From Lachnospiraceae bacterium (GTDB taxonomy: Bacteria > Bacillota > Clostridia > Lachnospirales > Lachnospiraceae), in the NCBI GenBank assembly GCA_022792335.1, contig JAAWAV010000040.1, positions 1 to 43,593 on the forward strand: a DNA stretch of 43,593 nt, written 5' to 3'. Positions 26,960-35,757 of this stretch are shown here, one piece after another. The first letter of the stretch is position 1, and each line of letters starts with the position of its first letter. Under the pieces are notes generated by a model, which searched no databases, was not told where the DNA came from, and saw nothing but the letters and a program-made list of their open reading frames with translations. Made by a program: the position numbers and the translations under genes.

Positions 26960-27736
26960 ATGAGGAAGAAAGGAATTGGCCTACTTTTGGCGCTGGCGTT
27001 GTTTTCCGGCTGCTTACTTCCGGCCCGGGCGGAAACCTTTTACGGAGATAAAGACTGGCATGTGGATTTTACAGCGGAAGAAGAGATGGAGAGCAATTTT
27101 AAGACCTCCGATTTGGATGAAGTAGTCAGCGGCTTGCAGCCGGGGGACAACATCTTGATTACGCTGGCCCTGGAAAACAGCCACAAAGAAACAACAGACT
27201 GGTATATGACAAATAAGGTCCTTTACTCGTTGGAGGACAGGAGTGCGAACTCGGCTACCGGGGGAGGCGCATATACTTACCGGCTGACCTATCAGGATAA
27301 GGCCGGTACGGAGACAGTACTTTTTGACAGCGAAACAGTAGGCGGCGATACCGTCAGCGCTGCGGGCGAGGGGCTGCATGCGGCGACAGACGCCCTGAAA
27401 GATTATTTCTACCTAGATACACTGGAGAGCGGACAGAAAGGGACGATTACTCTGGAAGTTGCTTTGGACGGAGAGACACAGGGGAATGATTATCAGGATA
27501 CTCTGGCAGATTTGCAGATGAATTTTGCCGTGGAACTGCGAGAAGATACGCCGGCAGAGCCACAGACGCCGGGAACGCCCCGGAAGGAGACCGGAAAGAG
27601 CGGTCTGATCAAGACGGGGGATGAGAGCCAGCCGGTTTTTCTGGCAGTGCTGATGACAGGAAGCGGTCTGCTTCTTCTGCTGTTTTGTGTATTTCAGTGG
27701 AAAGAGGGCAGAAGAAGGAAAAAGGAGGAAGGGTAG
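26960..27736 (+). CDS. Surface protein with LIKTG sorting-like signal
   Basis: 258-residue secreted protein. A signal peptide (residues 1-24, ending PARAE) is followed by a beta-rich region (LQPGDNILITLALENSHKETTDWYM resembles TasA-type phrases) and a Pro/Thr linker (TPAEPQTPGTP). The C-terminus has the three parts of a sorting signal: LIKTG at 216-220, a hydrophobic helix (FLAVLMTGSGLLLLLFCVF) and a basic tail (KEGRRRKK). The Ile in place of Pro makes it a variant of LPxTG. It might anchor the SipW-type fibre to the wall via the operon sortase. Ribosome site AAGGAGGA. Confidence 0.8.
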   Translation: MRKKGIGLLLALALFSGCLLPARAETFYGDKDWHVDFTAEEEMESNFKTSDLDEVVSGLQPGDNILITLALENSHKETTDWYMTNKVLYSLEDRSANSATGGGAYTYRLTYQDKAGTETVLFDSETVGGDTVSAAGEGLHAATDALKDYFYLDTLESGQKGTITLEVALDGETQGNDYQDTLADLQMNFAVELREDTPAEPQTPGTPRKETGKSGLIKTGDESQPVFLAVLMTGSGLLLLLFCVFQWKEGRRRKKEEG

Positions 27737-27737
27737 G

Positions 27738-28652
27738 ATGAAAAGAGGGAGACAGCTTTTCTGTATAGTACTTTCGCTGTACCTGCTTTGCTTTTCAGTA
27801 GTCGGCAGCCTGGCGGCTGACGCGAAGGAGTCGGCATATACCTATACGGTCCGCTTTTTTTCCGGGCAACAGGGAACGATAGACGGACAGGAGATGGTGG
27901 TACTGGAAAATCTTCATTACGGGGATCAGATTACCTTCAACCGAAACTCCGTGTCCCTGTACAACGGAAGCAAATATTATTTCAAAGGAATCCGGAGAAG
28001 CGGGGAGGACAATAATACAGTCGGAACACTGACCTTTACTGTGACGGAGGATCAGGACTACGTGGTTGCTTACGGAATCCTGGGAAACAGCGCCGCTTAT
28101 ACGGTCAACTATGTGGACGAAGCAGGAAATTCTCTTGCGCCCAGTGAAACTTATTATGGAAACGTGGGAGATAAGCCGGTGGTTGCGTATCTTTATATTG
28201 ACGGTTACCGTCCGCAGGCTTATAATTTGACAAGAACGTTGTCTGCAAATGCCGCGGACAATGAGTTTACCTTTGTTTATGCGGCCCTTCCCGTAGGAGA
28301 GGGAGAGGCAGCGCCCGGGCAGGAAACGCCAGAATCCTCGGGAGCGCCTGACGAGGCGGTGGCCGTGATCCCGGCGGAAGAGGTACCAGGGGCTCAGGAG
28401 GGAGAAGAAGAGGAGGAAGAGGGACAGGATATTGACGACGAGGAAGTCCCTTTGAGTAACAGAGGACCAAAACAAGTCATGAACCTGGACGATGAGAAGG
28501 TTCCTCTGGCGGCGTTTTTCTTTGACAGTAATGCAAAGCTTCTGGGAATCCCGGTTCCGGTAGTTCTCATATCGGGCGGAATCCTGGCAGGAGGCCTTCT
28601 GTGGTATTTGCTTTTGTTCCGGAGACGGAAGAAAAAGGAACGTATATCATGA
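27738..28652 (+). CDS. MucBP-domain surface protein with doubled DDExVPL tail
   Basis: 304 residues from ATG 27738, one base after the previous stop, with an AAGGAGGAAG site. The signal peptide ends near SLAADA. A MucBP-like domain (about 130-190) contains YTVNYVDEAGNSLAPSETYYG and GYRPQAYNL. An acidic Pro/Glu linker is followed by two copies of a DDExVPL motif (IDDEEVPL at 232-239; LDDEKVPL at 250-257), a membrane helix (VPVVLISGGILAGGLLWYLLLF) and RRRKKK. This doubled tail recurs in Lachnospiraceae surface proteins (family knowledge) and replaces a clear LPxTG. Mucin binding is suggested by the domain only. Confidence 0.78.
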   Translation: MKRGRQLFCIVLSLYLLCFSVVGSLAADAKESAYTYTVRFFSGQQGTIDGQEMVVLENLHYGDQITFNRNSVSLYNGSKYYFKGIRRSGEDNNTVGTLTFTVTEDQDYVVAYGILGNSAAYTVNYVDEAGNSLAPSETYYGNVGDKPVVAYLYIDGYRPQAYNLTRTLSANAADNEFTFVYAALPVGEGEAAPGQETPESSGAPDEAVAVIPAEEVPGAQEGEEEEEEGQDIDDEEVPLSNRGPKQVMNLDDEKVPLAAFFFDSNAKLLGIPVPVVLISGGILAGGLLWYLLLFRRRKKKERIS

Positions 28653-29206
28653 AAGAACAATCATCTATGCAACCGGGAAGTATTTCCGGAAAAAGGAGCA
28701 GGAAGCCACTTCCTGCCCTTTGCAGATTCATCGGAACTTTTGTTTTGGTCGCTATCATCATCGCTTTTTTGCCATTGACCCTTCCTCGCGTAGTAGGGTG
28801 GGAGGTCTATGAGGTGGTCAGCGGGAGTATGGAGCCGGAGATCCCGGTGGGAAGTGTGATTTATGTAAAGTCGGCGGAGCCGGAAGAAATCGGAACAGGC
28901 GATATCATTGCCTTTCAGAAAAATGGATCGGTGATCACTCACCGGGTGGTGGAGAATCGTCTGGAAGAGCGGGAGTTTATTACCAAAGGGGATGCAAATC
29001 GGACAGAAGATATGACTCCGGTAGCCTATGAGAGCCTGGTGGGAAAGGAAGCGTTTCATATTCCCCAGGTAGGGTTTTTGATGACTGTTCTGGCTGGGAC
29101 GGCCGGGAAAGTCTATGTGGTATTTTTGGCTATAGGAGGGGTTATGCTCCGCATGTTTGCTGGAATCCTTGAAAGACGGGAAGGGGAAAAGGAGGATGGA
29201 GCGTAG
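28649..29206 (+). CDS. sipW: SipW-type signal peptidase I (Ser/His, ER/archaeal type)
   Basis: 185-residue membrane protease of the SipW/S26B group. Catalytic Ser60 lies in VSGSMEP, and the general base is His98 in VITHRVV where bacterial enzymes have Lys. KGDANRTED supplies the conserved aspartate region. Membrane helices lie near residues 25-47 and 150-172. ATG 28649 overlaps the previous stop as ATGA; the longer frame from 28601 lacks a site. The two SipW-type signal peptides upstream make it the likely dedicated maturase for those proteins. Confidence 0.92.
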   Translation: MKEQSSMQPGSISGKRSRKPLPALCRFIGTFVLVAIIIAFLPLTLPRVVGWEVYEVVSGSMEPEIPVGSVIYVKSAEPEEIGTGDIIAFQKNGSVITHRVVENRLEEREFITKGDANRTEDMTPVAYESLVGKEAFHIPQVGFLMTVLAGTAGKVYVVFLAIGGVMLRMFAGILERREGEKEDGA

Positions 29207-30443
29207 AGAAAGCGAGGAAGCCCCTGTGTTATATGTACAGATGTTCGGCGGCTTTTCCATGACTTGGAAGGGAGCGCGGCTTTTTGGCGGATCGAAAACC
29301 AGGGAATCTCAGTTTGTCTACCTGATGCAGCTTCTTTTACACCAGCGGGAAACAGGAGTCAGCCGGGATGCACTGGAGGAAGTCCTGTTTGGGGAACGAG
29401 AGATCGACAACACTCACAACGCCATGCGAAGTGTGATTTATAATGCGAAGAAGAAGCTTCGGAAGGCGGGGCTTCCGGATGTTCCTTATATTATACAGAA
29501 GAGGGGAGTTTTTTACTGGACAGAGGCCATTGCCGTTTCGGAGGACTCTTCCAGGTTTGAGGAACTTTTAGGGAAAGCGGAGGAAACGAAAGGGGCAGAA
29601 GAAAAGATCAGATATCTCCTGGAGGCCTGTTACTCTTATCGCGGAGAATTTCTGCCGCAACAGGCGGCAGTCCTCTGGGTAGCCCAGGAAAGCAGAAGGT
29701 TTCAGGAATTATTTTTTTCTGCTGTAGAGAAGGCCGCCGAACTGCTTAGAAAGCGGCAGGACTGGCTGCGGATGAAAGAACTTGGCATCCACGCTTCCAC
29801 AGTCAGCCCTTTTTCAGACTGGGAAGTACTTACCATGGAAGCTCTTGCTGCCATGGGGCAGTACGAGGAAGCCAGGAAGCTGTACGACGAGACAGTGGAG
29901 TACTATGTCCGGGAGCAGGGAGTCCGCCCTGCAGGACGGATGCTGGAACTGCTGGAGAAGCTGGGGAAGCAGATGAGCCATCAGTACGCTCTGTTAGATT
30001 CCATACAGGCGGAACTGTCAGAGGGGGCGACAGAACAGAGCGGAGGTTATCTTTGCGTTTATCCGGAGTTTCGAGGAATCTATCATATGGTGAAACGAAT
30101 GATGGAACGGGGCGGTCAGTCGGTGTACCTGATGCTCTGTACTATTATAGACAGCCGGGGAAGGCCGATGAAAGACGGGCCTTTGCTGGAGCGTCTGGCC
30201 GGGCGTCTGGAGCAGGCTATCTGTCACTCCATCCGTCGGGGAGATACGCTGTGTCGCTATGGAAGAAGCCAGTATCTGACCCTTTTGATTAACACCACCA
30301 GGGAAAGTTGCACCGTTGTTCAGAAACGGATCAATGAAAAGTTTGTCATCGGACGTCAGCGGATCGGAATCAGATACCATGTAAACAGTGTCCTTTGCCC
30401 CATTGGGAAACAGGAGAGTCTGGAGACGGCAGAGAAAGGATGA
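29196..30443 (+). CDS. BTAD-type transcriptional regulator with degenerate GGDEF-like tail
   Basis: 415-residue cytoplasmic regulator. Residues about 10-105 form an OmpR-like winged helix (LFGGSKTRESQFVYLMQLLL and NAMRSVIYNAKKKLRK, with a wing YIIQKRGVFYW), as in SARP/BTAD activators. Residues about 110-270 match the helical BTAD repeat domain (WEVLTMEALAAMGQYEEARKLYDETV). The last 130 residues resemble a GGDEF fold, but the signature is RYGRSQYLTLL instead of RxGGDEFxxLL, so cyclase activity is unlikely. The start overlaps sipW by 11 bases; a GGGAAGGGG site favours ATG 29196, with GTG 29226 possible. Probable regulator of this operon. Confidence 0.82.
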   Translation: MERRESEEAPVLYVQMFGGFSMTWKGARLFGGSKTRESQFVYLMQLLLHQRETGVSRDALEEVLFGEREIDNTHNAMRSVIYNAKKKLRKAGLPDVPYIIQKRGVFYWTEAIAVSEDSSRFEELLGKAEETKGAEEKIRYLLEACYSYRGEFLPQQAAVLWVAQESRRFQELFFSAVEKAAELLRKRQDWLRMKELGIHASTVSPFSDWEVLTMEALAAMGQYEEARKLYDETVEYYVREQGVRPAGRMLELLEKLGKQMSHQYALLDSIQAELSEGATEQSGGYLCVYPEFRGIYHMVKRMMERGGQSVYLMLCTIIDSRGRPMKDGPLLERLAGRLEQAICHSIRRGDTLCRYGRSQYLTLLINTTRESCTVVQKRINEKFVIGRQRIGIRYHVNSVLCPIGKQESLETAEKG

Positions 30444-30448
30444 GTCAT

Positions 30449-30928
30449 ATGGAACAATCAGACTGGCATATCGGGGCGCCCAACGGCGTGGTGATATGCA
30501 TCAATGGGTGGAAAGGACAGCAGATTGTAGGGTGCTTTTATCATAGTTACAGTGGCAAAGCTACAGAATTTGAAACCATTGACCAGATCCTTTTTCAACT
30601 GGAATGTTTTTTTGACTTATTAAATTTTCCTTATGCGGCTACGGCTGAACGGACATTTGGGCGGCAGAACAGGAAGGCAGACAGAGATAGGAAGTGGGTA
30701 AAGACAATGAAGGATAAAGAATTGCTGCAAAAACATGGAGAGCTGGGAACGTTTATCGTCCGCGTTCAGCACCGTCAGCACAGTAGCTGGCAGGGACGGA
30801 TCACTTGGGTCGAGCAAAATAAGACCATGTCTTTCCGCTCCATCTGGGAATTGATTAAGCTGATGGTAAGCGCTGTGGAAACGGTTGGCGCGAGCAAAGA
30901 AGAGGAGAACCTTTCCTGGTTCGACTGA
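30449..30928 (+). CDS. Unrecognised two-part protein ending the surface operon
   Basis: 159 residues, with no signal peptide or membrane helix. I do not recognise a named family. It has two compact parts joined by a basic linker: residues 10-70 (VVICINGWKGQQIVGCFYHSYSG then FETIDQILFQLECFFDLLNFPYA) and residues 105-155 (LGTFIVRVQHRQHSSWQGRITW then FRSIWELIKLMVSAVE). Both read as beta-strands followed by a helix, suggesting duplicated folds. ATG 30449 has AAAGGA eight bases upstream; ATG 30440 overlaps the regulator stop. Tight linkage suggests a partner of the BTAD regulator. Confidence 0.72.
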   Translation: MEQSDWHIGAPNGVVICINGWKGQQIVGCFYHSYSGKATEFETIDQILFQLECFFDLLNFPYAATAERTFGRQNRKADRDRKWVKTMKDKELLQKHGELGTFIVRVQHRQHSSWQGRITWVEQNKTMSFRSIWELIKLMVSAVETVGASKEEENLSWFD

Positions 30929-30959
30929 CTGATTATAGAAGAAAGCAGGCTGCAAAATG

Positions 30960-31012
30960 ACTGGAGTTTCTGTATTCCTTTCAAATGGAAATTACGGAAA
31001 CTCCAGTTTTCT
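30960..31012 (+). terminator. Terminator of the surface-fibre operon
   Basis: ACTGGAGTTTCTGTA (30960-30974) pairs with TACGGAAACTCCAGT (30993-31007) over 15 bases with one G-U pair, followed by TTTCT. It marks the end of the operon that begins at about 17450. Confidence 0.82.
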
Positions 31013-31016
31013 ATTC

Positions 31017-31045
31017 TTGTAAAGAATGCCCATTGATGGTATACT
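31017..31045 (+). promoter_or_regulatory. gdpP promoter
   Basis: TTGTAA (31017-31022), 17 bases and TATACT (31040-31045) lie 93 bases before the gdpP start. Confidence 0.7.
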
Positions 31046-31137
31046 GTTCATAAATATTGAGGAACGACGGCGCCGGAGCAAAGCGTGGATGCGCGGGCGG
31101 GGCGGAGGGGGATTGGCCCCTGTTCAAGGAGAATCGT

Positions 31138-33177
31138 ATGAAAAATGATGTAAAATTGAAAGGGTGGCTGCAAAATTTCCTGGGATGGCCGCTTTATATG
31201 GGGATTTTGGTTCTGGCTATGACGGCGACGGCTTATGTGTTTGATATCAAGGCCGGCTTTATCTGTACGGGCCTAGCGGCCGTTTATCTGATAATTGCGC
31301 TGTGGTTTTATTTTGCGAAACGTCCGCTTGTGATGAGAGAGCTTCTGCTCTTTGCAGTGAACCATGCTCAGATCCAGAAGCAGCTTTTGTCTGATCTGGA
31401 CGTACCTTATGCTCTTCTGGACGAGCAGGGACGGGTGCTTTGGATCAATAAGGCTTTCGGTATGGTGATACGGAAGGACAAAAGCCTGAGGAAGCGGATC
31501 ACCGATCTGTTTCCGGAGCTTTCTTCTCATCCTTTTTCTGATTCAGACCAGGAGGCGGTCTGGGACGTCGCCTATGAAAACCGCTTTTTTCGGTTACACC
31601 TGAAAAATATTTACATGTCTGATGTGGATGAGGAAACGGAGGGGGAAGGCAGTTTCCGGGTAGGGCTTATTGCTGCTTACCTTTTCGACGAGACGGAAAA
31701 GATTCAGTTCCAGCAGGAGATTGAAAATCAGAAGCTGGTGGCGGGACTTATCTATCTGGACAACTATGAAGAGGCGTTAGAAAGTATCGAGGAAGTGCGT
31801 CGTTCCCTGCTGATTGCCTTGATCGATCGGAAAATCAACAAATATCTCGCAAGTATCGGCGGAATTGTCAAGAAGGTTGAGAAAGACAAATACTTTATCG
31901 CCATTAAAAAACAATACATGGAGAGTCTGACGGCTTCCCGGTTTTCCCTTCTGGAGGACGTAAAAACAGTCAATATAGGAAACGATATGGCTGTAACGCT
32001 TTCTATCGGGCTTGGAATGGGAGGCGGAAGCTATGTTCAGAATTATGAATATGCCAGAACAGCCATTGACATGGCGCTTGGCCGTGGCGGAGATCAGGCC
32101 GTAGTGAAGGACGGGGAGACCATTAATTACTACGGTGGAAAATCCCAGTCCCAGGAAAAGAATACCCGTGTGAAGGCCCGTGTGAAGGCTCACGCCCTCA
32201 GGGAGCTTCTGGAGACGAGAGAAAAGATTTTTATTATGGGCCACAAGATTGGCGATGCAGACTCTCTGGGAGCAGGGATTGGCATATACCGGGCCTGTGC
32301 GACCTTAAACAAAAAGGCGCATATTGTCCTCAATGACATTACTACTTCTGTCCGTCCTGTCCTGGAGCGGTTTGTCAACAATCCGGATTATCCGGACGAT
32401 ATGTTTGTCCGGGGAGACCGGGCAATTGAAATGGCTGACGACAGCGCCCTTTTGGTAGTGGTGGATGTGAACCGGCCAAGTCTGACGGAGTGCTCGCCGC
32501 TTCTTGGCATCATTCCCACGGTGGTGGTTTTAGACCATCACAGGCAGACCAGCGACAGCATTTCCGGTGCGGTGCTTTCCTATGTGGAGCCTTATGCATC
32601 GTCGGCTTGCGAGATGGTGGCAGAGATTTTGCAGTACATCGGGGACAATATCCGAATCCGCCAGGCCGAGGCGGACGCCATGTATTCCGGAATTGTCATT
32701 GATACCAATAACTTTATGAACAAAACCGGAGTCCGTACCTTTGAGGCGGCGGCATTCCTCAGAAGAAACGGAGCCGATGTGACCAGGGTAAGAAAAATTT
32801 TCCGCGACAGTATGTCTGATTATAAAGCCAAGGCGGAGGCTGTGCGCCATGCGGAAATTTTTGAAGATGCGTTTGCCATCAGCGTATGTCCGGCGGAAGG
32901 GGTGGAAAGCCCGACCATCATCGGCGCACAGGCTGCCAATGAATTGTTGAACATCGTAGGGATCAAGGCCTCGGTGGTCCTTACGGAATACCAGAACAAG
33001 ATTTATTTAAGCGCCCGCTCTATCGACGAGGTGAATGTGCAGATTATCATGGAAAAGCTTGGCGGCGGCGGTCATATGAGCGTAGCCGGAGCGCAGCTTA
33101 AGGATTGCACCGTTGAAGAGGCGAAGGCGAGAGTCAAAGAGACCATTAAGAAAATGCTAGATGAAGGAGAGATTTGA
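31138..33177 (+). CDS. gdpP: GdpP-type cyclic-di-AMP phosphodiesterase
   Basis: 679-residue membrane enzyme hydrolysing c-di-AMP, linked to potassium and osmotic balance. The start at ATG 31138 has an AAGGAGAA site; the frame is open further upstream without one. Two membrane helices (about 15-60), a PAS-like domain (about 75-165) and a degenerate GGDEF domain (about 170-325) precede the DHH domain with [12 protein letters not shown] (Asp373, Asp375) and [11 protein letters not shown] (Asp466, His467, His468). The DHHA1 domain ends with [13 protein letters not shown]. All metal-site motifs are present. The gdpP-rplI-dnaB order is conserved in Firmicutes. Confidence 0.95.
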   Translation: MKNDVKLKGWLQNFLGWPLYMGILVLAMTATAYVFDIKAGFICTGLAAVYLIIALWFYFAKRPLVMRELLLFAVNHAQIQKQLLSDLDVPYALLDEQGRVLWINKAFGMVIRKDKSLRKRITDLFPELSSHPFSDSDQEAVWDVAYENRFFRLHLKNIYMSDVDEETEGEGSFRVGLIAAYLFDETEKIQFQQEIENQKLVAGLIYLDNYEEALESIEEVRRSLLIALIDRKINKYLASIGGIVKKVEKDKYFIAIKKQYMESLTASRFSLLEDVKTVNIGNDMAVTLSIGLGMGGGSYVQNYEYARTAIDMALGRGGDQAVVKDGETINYYGGKSQSQEKNTRVKARVKAHALRELLETREKIFIMGHKIGDADSLGAGIGIYRACATLNKKAHIVLNDITTSVRPVLERFVNNPDYPDDMFVRGDRAIEMADDSALLVVVDVNRPSLTECSPLLGIIPTVVVLDHHRQTSDSISGAVLSYVEPYASSACEMVAEILQYIGDNIRIRQAEADAMYSGIVIDTNNFMNKTGVRTFEAAAFLRRNGADVTRVRKIFRDSMSDYKAKAEAVRHAEIFEDAFAISVCPAEGVESPTIIGAQAANELLNIVGIKASVVLTEYQNKIYLSARSIDEVNVQIIMEKLGGGGHMSVAGAQLKDCTVEEAKARVKETIKKMLDEGEI

Positions 33178-33178
33178 C

Positions 33179-33625
33179 ATGGAAGTTGTATTATTGGAGG
33201 ATGTAAAGTCCCTGGGAAAAAAAGGAGAGATTGTCAAGGTAAACGACGGATATGCGAGGAACTATATTCTGCCGAAAAAGCTGGGAGTGGAAGCCAATGC
33301 TAAAAATCTGAATGATTTAAAGCTGCAGCAGGCCCATGCGGACAAGGTGGCGGCGGAACAGCTTGCAGCGGCGAAAGAGTTTGCGACGAGGCTTTCCGAG
33401 TGTACGGTGGAGCTGGCGGTGAAGTCCGGAGAGGGAGGAAAGGTATTCGGTTCTGTTTCCACGAAGGAGATCGCGGCGGCGGCGAAGGAGCAGTTTGGCA
33501 TGGAGCTGGACAAGAAGAAGCTGCAGATCCAGGAACCGATCAAAACTCTTGGAACTCATGAGGTGCTGGTGAAACTTCACAGGGAAGTGACGGCAAAATT
33601 AAAGGTTCATGTGGCAGAAGCGTAA
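33179..33625 (+). CDS. rplI: Ribosomal protein L9
   Basis: Large-subunit ribosomal protein, 148 residues. The N-terminal signature [32 protein letters not shown] binds 23S rRNA, and the C-terminal domain (from about 80) contains [13 protein letters not shown]. The start at 33179 follows AAGGAGAG within the end of gdpP, one base after its stop, so translation is coupled. Confidence 0.97.
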   Translation: MEVVLLEDVKSLGKKGEIVKVNDGYARNYILPKKLGVEANAKNLNDLKLQQAHADKVAAEQLAAAKEFATRLSECTVELAVKSGEGGKVFGSVSTKEIAAAAKEQFGMELDKKKLQIQEPIKTLGTHEVLVKLHREVTAKLKVHVAEA

Positions 33626-33688
33626 TAGTTGACGGGGAAAGTTCCTGTCAGAAGTATGGAAATAGACCGGGAAACAAAGGAGGCGTGC

Positions 33689-35023
33689 ATGGAGGAAACG
33701 CTGATCAGGCGGATACAGCCCCATAGTATAGAAGCGGAGCAGTCGGTGGTCGGAGCCATGCTCATGGATCGAGACGCGATTGTGACAGCAGCAGAGATGA
33801 TCCATACGGATGATTTTTATGATAAGCGCTATGGTTCTATATTTGAGGCCATTGTTGGATTATATACGGAGGGAAAACCGGTGGACCTGGTGACGCTCCA
33901 GGAACGGCTGCGGGAGAAGAATGTGCCGCCGGAGATTGGAAGCGTGGAATTTCTCCGGGATCTGATTGCAGGTGTTCCTACTTCGGCCAACGCCAGACAG
34001 TATGCGAGTATTGTGTATGAGAAGGCAATGCTCAGGAAGCTGATAAAGACAAACGAGGAGATCGCCGATCAGTGTTATGCGGCTTCCGATCCACTGGATA
34101 CAGTCCTGGAGGAGACGGAAAAGAAGATTTTTGACCTTTTAAAGAACCGAAACGGCGGTGATTTCACTCCGATTCGTCAGATTGTTCTGGACGCCCTGGA
34201 GAAGATTGAGAAGGCTTCCAGAAATAAAAGCGCCATCACCGGGGTTCCCACTGGTTTTACAGATCTGGATTATAAACTTTCCGGCCTGCAGCCTTCGGAT
34301 CTGGTGCTGGTGGCGGCCCGCCCCTCCATGGGAAAGACGGCTTTTGTACTAAACATTGCCCAGCACGTGGCTCTGCGGAAAAGTTACACGACAGCCATCT
34401 TCAGTCTGGAAATGTCCAGAGAACAGTTGGTGAATCGTCTGTTTTCCATGGAGTCCAGAGTGGATTCCCAGGCTCTTCGTACAGGGAATCTGTCTGATTC
34501 CGACTGGGACAAGCTGGTGGAAAGCGTAGGGGTCATTGGAAATTCCAGATTACTCATTGACGATACGCCGGGGATTACTGTATCGGAACTTCGCTCTAAG
34601 TGTAGGAAATTTAAACTGGAATTTGGACTGGATCTGATCATTATCGACTATTTGCAGTTGATGTCCGGCGGCCGGAAGAGTTCTGATAACCGACAGCAGG
34701 AGATTTCTGAAATTTCCAGATCTCTGAAAGCACTTGCCAGAGAAGTAGGAGCCCCGGTCATTGCCCTTTCCCAGCTCTCTCGTGCGGTGGAGAGCCGAAA
34801 CGACAAACGGCCCATGCTTTCGGACCTTCGTGAGTCCGGAGCCATCGAGCAGGACGCCGATGTGGTGATGTTTATCTATCGGGATGATTATTACAACAAA
34901 GATACAGAAAATCCCAATATTGCGGAAATTATTATTGCGAAACAAAGAAACGGTCCCACAGGGACGGTAAATCTGGTGTGGCTGCCGGATTATACCAAGT
35001 TTGTCAATATGGAAAAACCTTAA
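33689..35023 (+). CDS. dnaB: Replicative DNA helicase DnaB
   Basis: Hexameric 5'-3' helicase of the replication fork, 444 residues from ATG 33689, with AAAGGAGG upstream; an in-frame TTG at 33629 lacks a site. The N-terminal helical domain begins RRIQPHSIEAEQSVVGAML. The RecA-like core has Walker A RPSMGKTAF (Lys216), Walker B LIIIDYLQLM, and KALAREVGAPVIALSQLSR. The end (IIAKQRNGPTGTVNLVW) is typical. No intein is present. It lies 63 bases after rplI. Confidence 0.97.
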   Translation: MEETLIRRIQPHSIEAEQSVVGAMLMDRDAIVTAAEMIHTDDFYDKRYGSIFEAIVGLYTEGKPVDLVTLQERLREKNVPPEIGSVEFLRDLIAGVPTSANARQYASIVYEKAMLRKLIKTNEEIADQCYAASDPLDTVLEETEKKIFDLLKNRNGGDFTPIRQIVLDALEKIEKASRNKSAITGVPTGFTDLDYKLSGLQPSDLVLVAARPSMGKTAFVLNIAQHVALRKSYTTAIFSLEMSREQLVNRLFSMESRVDSQALRTGNLSDSDWDKLVESVGVIGNSRLLIDDTPGITVSELRSKCRKFKLEFGLDLIIIDYLQLMSGGRKSSDNRQQEISEISRSLKALAREVGAPVIALSQLSRAVESRNDKRPMLSDLRESGAIEQDADVVMFIYRDDYYNKDTENPNIAEIIIAKQRNGPTGTVNLVWLPDYTKFVNMEKP

Positions 35024-35031
35024 GTAGCTAC

Positions 35032-35059
35032 ATACCATCGGCTGACAGGGACACATGCG
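35032..35059 (+). repeat. Repeat-end fragment after dnaB
   Basis: ATACCATCGGCTGACAGGG and the following bases resemble the left end of the 277-bp element at 38091 (TACCGTCGCTTGACAAG) and the copy at 41492. It lies just after dnaB and looks like a diverged end or relic. Confidence 0.4.
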
Positions 35060-35070
35060 CCAGGTTTCGG

Positions 35071-35093
35071 ATCAGATAAGCGCTGATTTTTTT
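35071..35093 (+). terminator. Probable dnaB terminator
   Basis: A short stem ATCAG/CTGAT with a 7-base loop is followed by seven T. The stem is only 5 bp, so it is less certain than the others. Confidence 0.5.
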
Positions 35094-35140
35094 CGCACGA
35101 TAAAATAGTGAAATTTGTGACTGAAAAGAGGAGGATGGGG

Positions 35141-35752
35141 ATGGGAAGAGAGGTCTGGAAAGCTGGGAATTTTATCTACCCGGTTCCGGCAGTTTTAGTG
35201 AGCTGCAGGGGTAGAGAGGGACGTCAAAACCTTTTTACGGCAGCCTGGACAGGAACTGTTTGCACCAATCCGCCGATGGCTTATATTTCCGTCCGCCCGG
35301 AGCGCTATTCCTACCATATGATTCGGGAAACCGGAGCGTTTGTTATCAACCTGACGACAGAAGCCATGGCGAAAGCGGTGGATTTTTGCGGGGTAAAAAG
35401 TGGCAGGGATGTGGATAAGTGGAAGGAGACGGGGCTGACAGCGGGGAAGGCTTCTCTGGTGGAGGCTCCTATTGTTTTGGAAAGTCCTGTGAATGTGGAA
35501 TGCCTGGTAAAAGAAGTTCTGGAGCTTGGATCCCATCATATGTTTCTGGCTGAGGTGAAAGCGATCCTGGTCGACGAGCGTTTGATAGATGAGAAGGGGC
35601 GGTTCTGTTTTGAGGCGGCAAAGCCGCTGGCTTATTCCCACGGGGCCTACTGTGGCCTTTCCGGAGCTTTGGGAAGCTTTGGTTACAGCATTCGAAAAAA
35701 AACGACAAAGGCTCGGAAAAAACAGAAAAAATCCGGCAGGAAACCGGGTTAA
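35141..35752 (+). CDS. Flavin reductase-like FMN-binding protein
   Basis: 203-residue cytoplasmic protein of the flavin reductase/FMN-binding split-barrel family. NLFTAAWTGTVCTNPPMAYISVRPERYSY matches the FMN-binding region and TGAFVINL the following strand. A later phrase is HHMFLAEVKAILVDE. The very basic tail (RKKTTKARKKQKKSGRKPG) is unusual and could bind nucleic acid or be disordered. ATG 35141 has GAGGAGG upstream; GTG 35108 and ATG 35135 are less well placed. Reductase or flavoredoxin activity is possible; the substrate is unknown. Confidence 0.85.
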   Translation: MGREVWKAGNFIYPVPAVLVSCRGREGRQNLFTAAWTGTVCTNPPMAYISVRPERYSYHMIRETGAFVINLTTEAMAKAVDFCGVKSGRDVDKWKETGLTAGKASLVEAPIVLESPVNVECLVKEVLELGSHHMFLAEVKAILVDERLIDEKGRFCFEAAKPLAYSHGAYCGLSGALGSFGYSIRKKTTKARKKQKKSGRKPG

Positions 35753-35757
35753 ACCCA

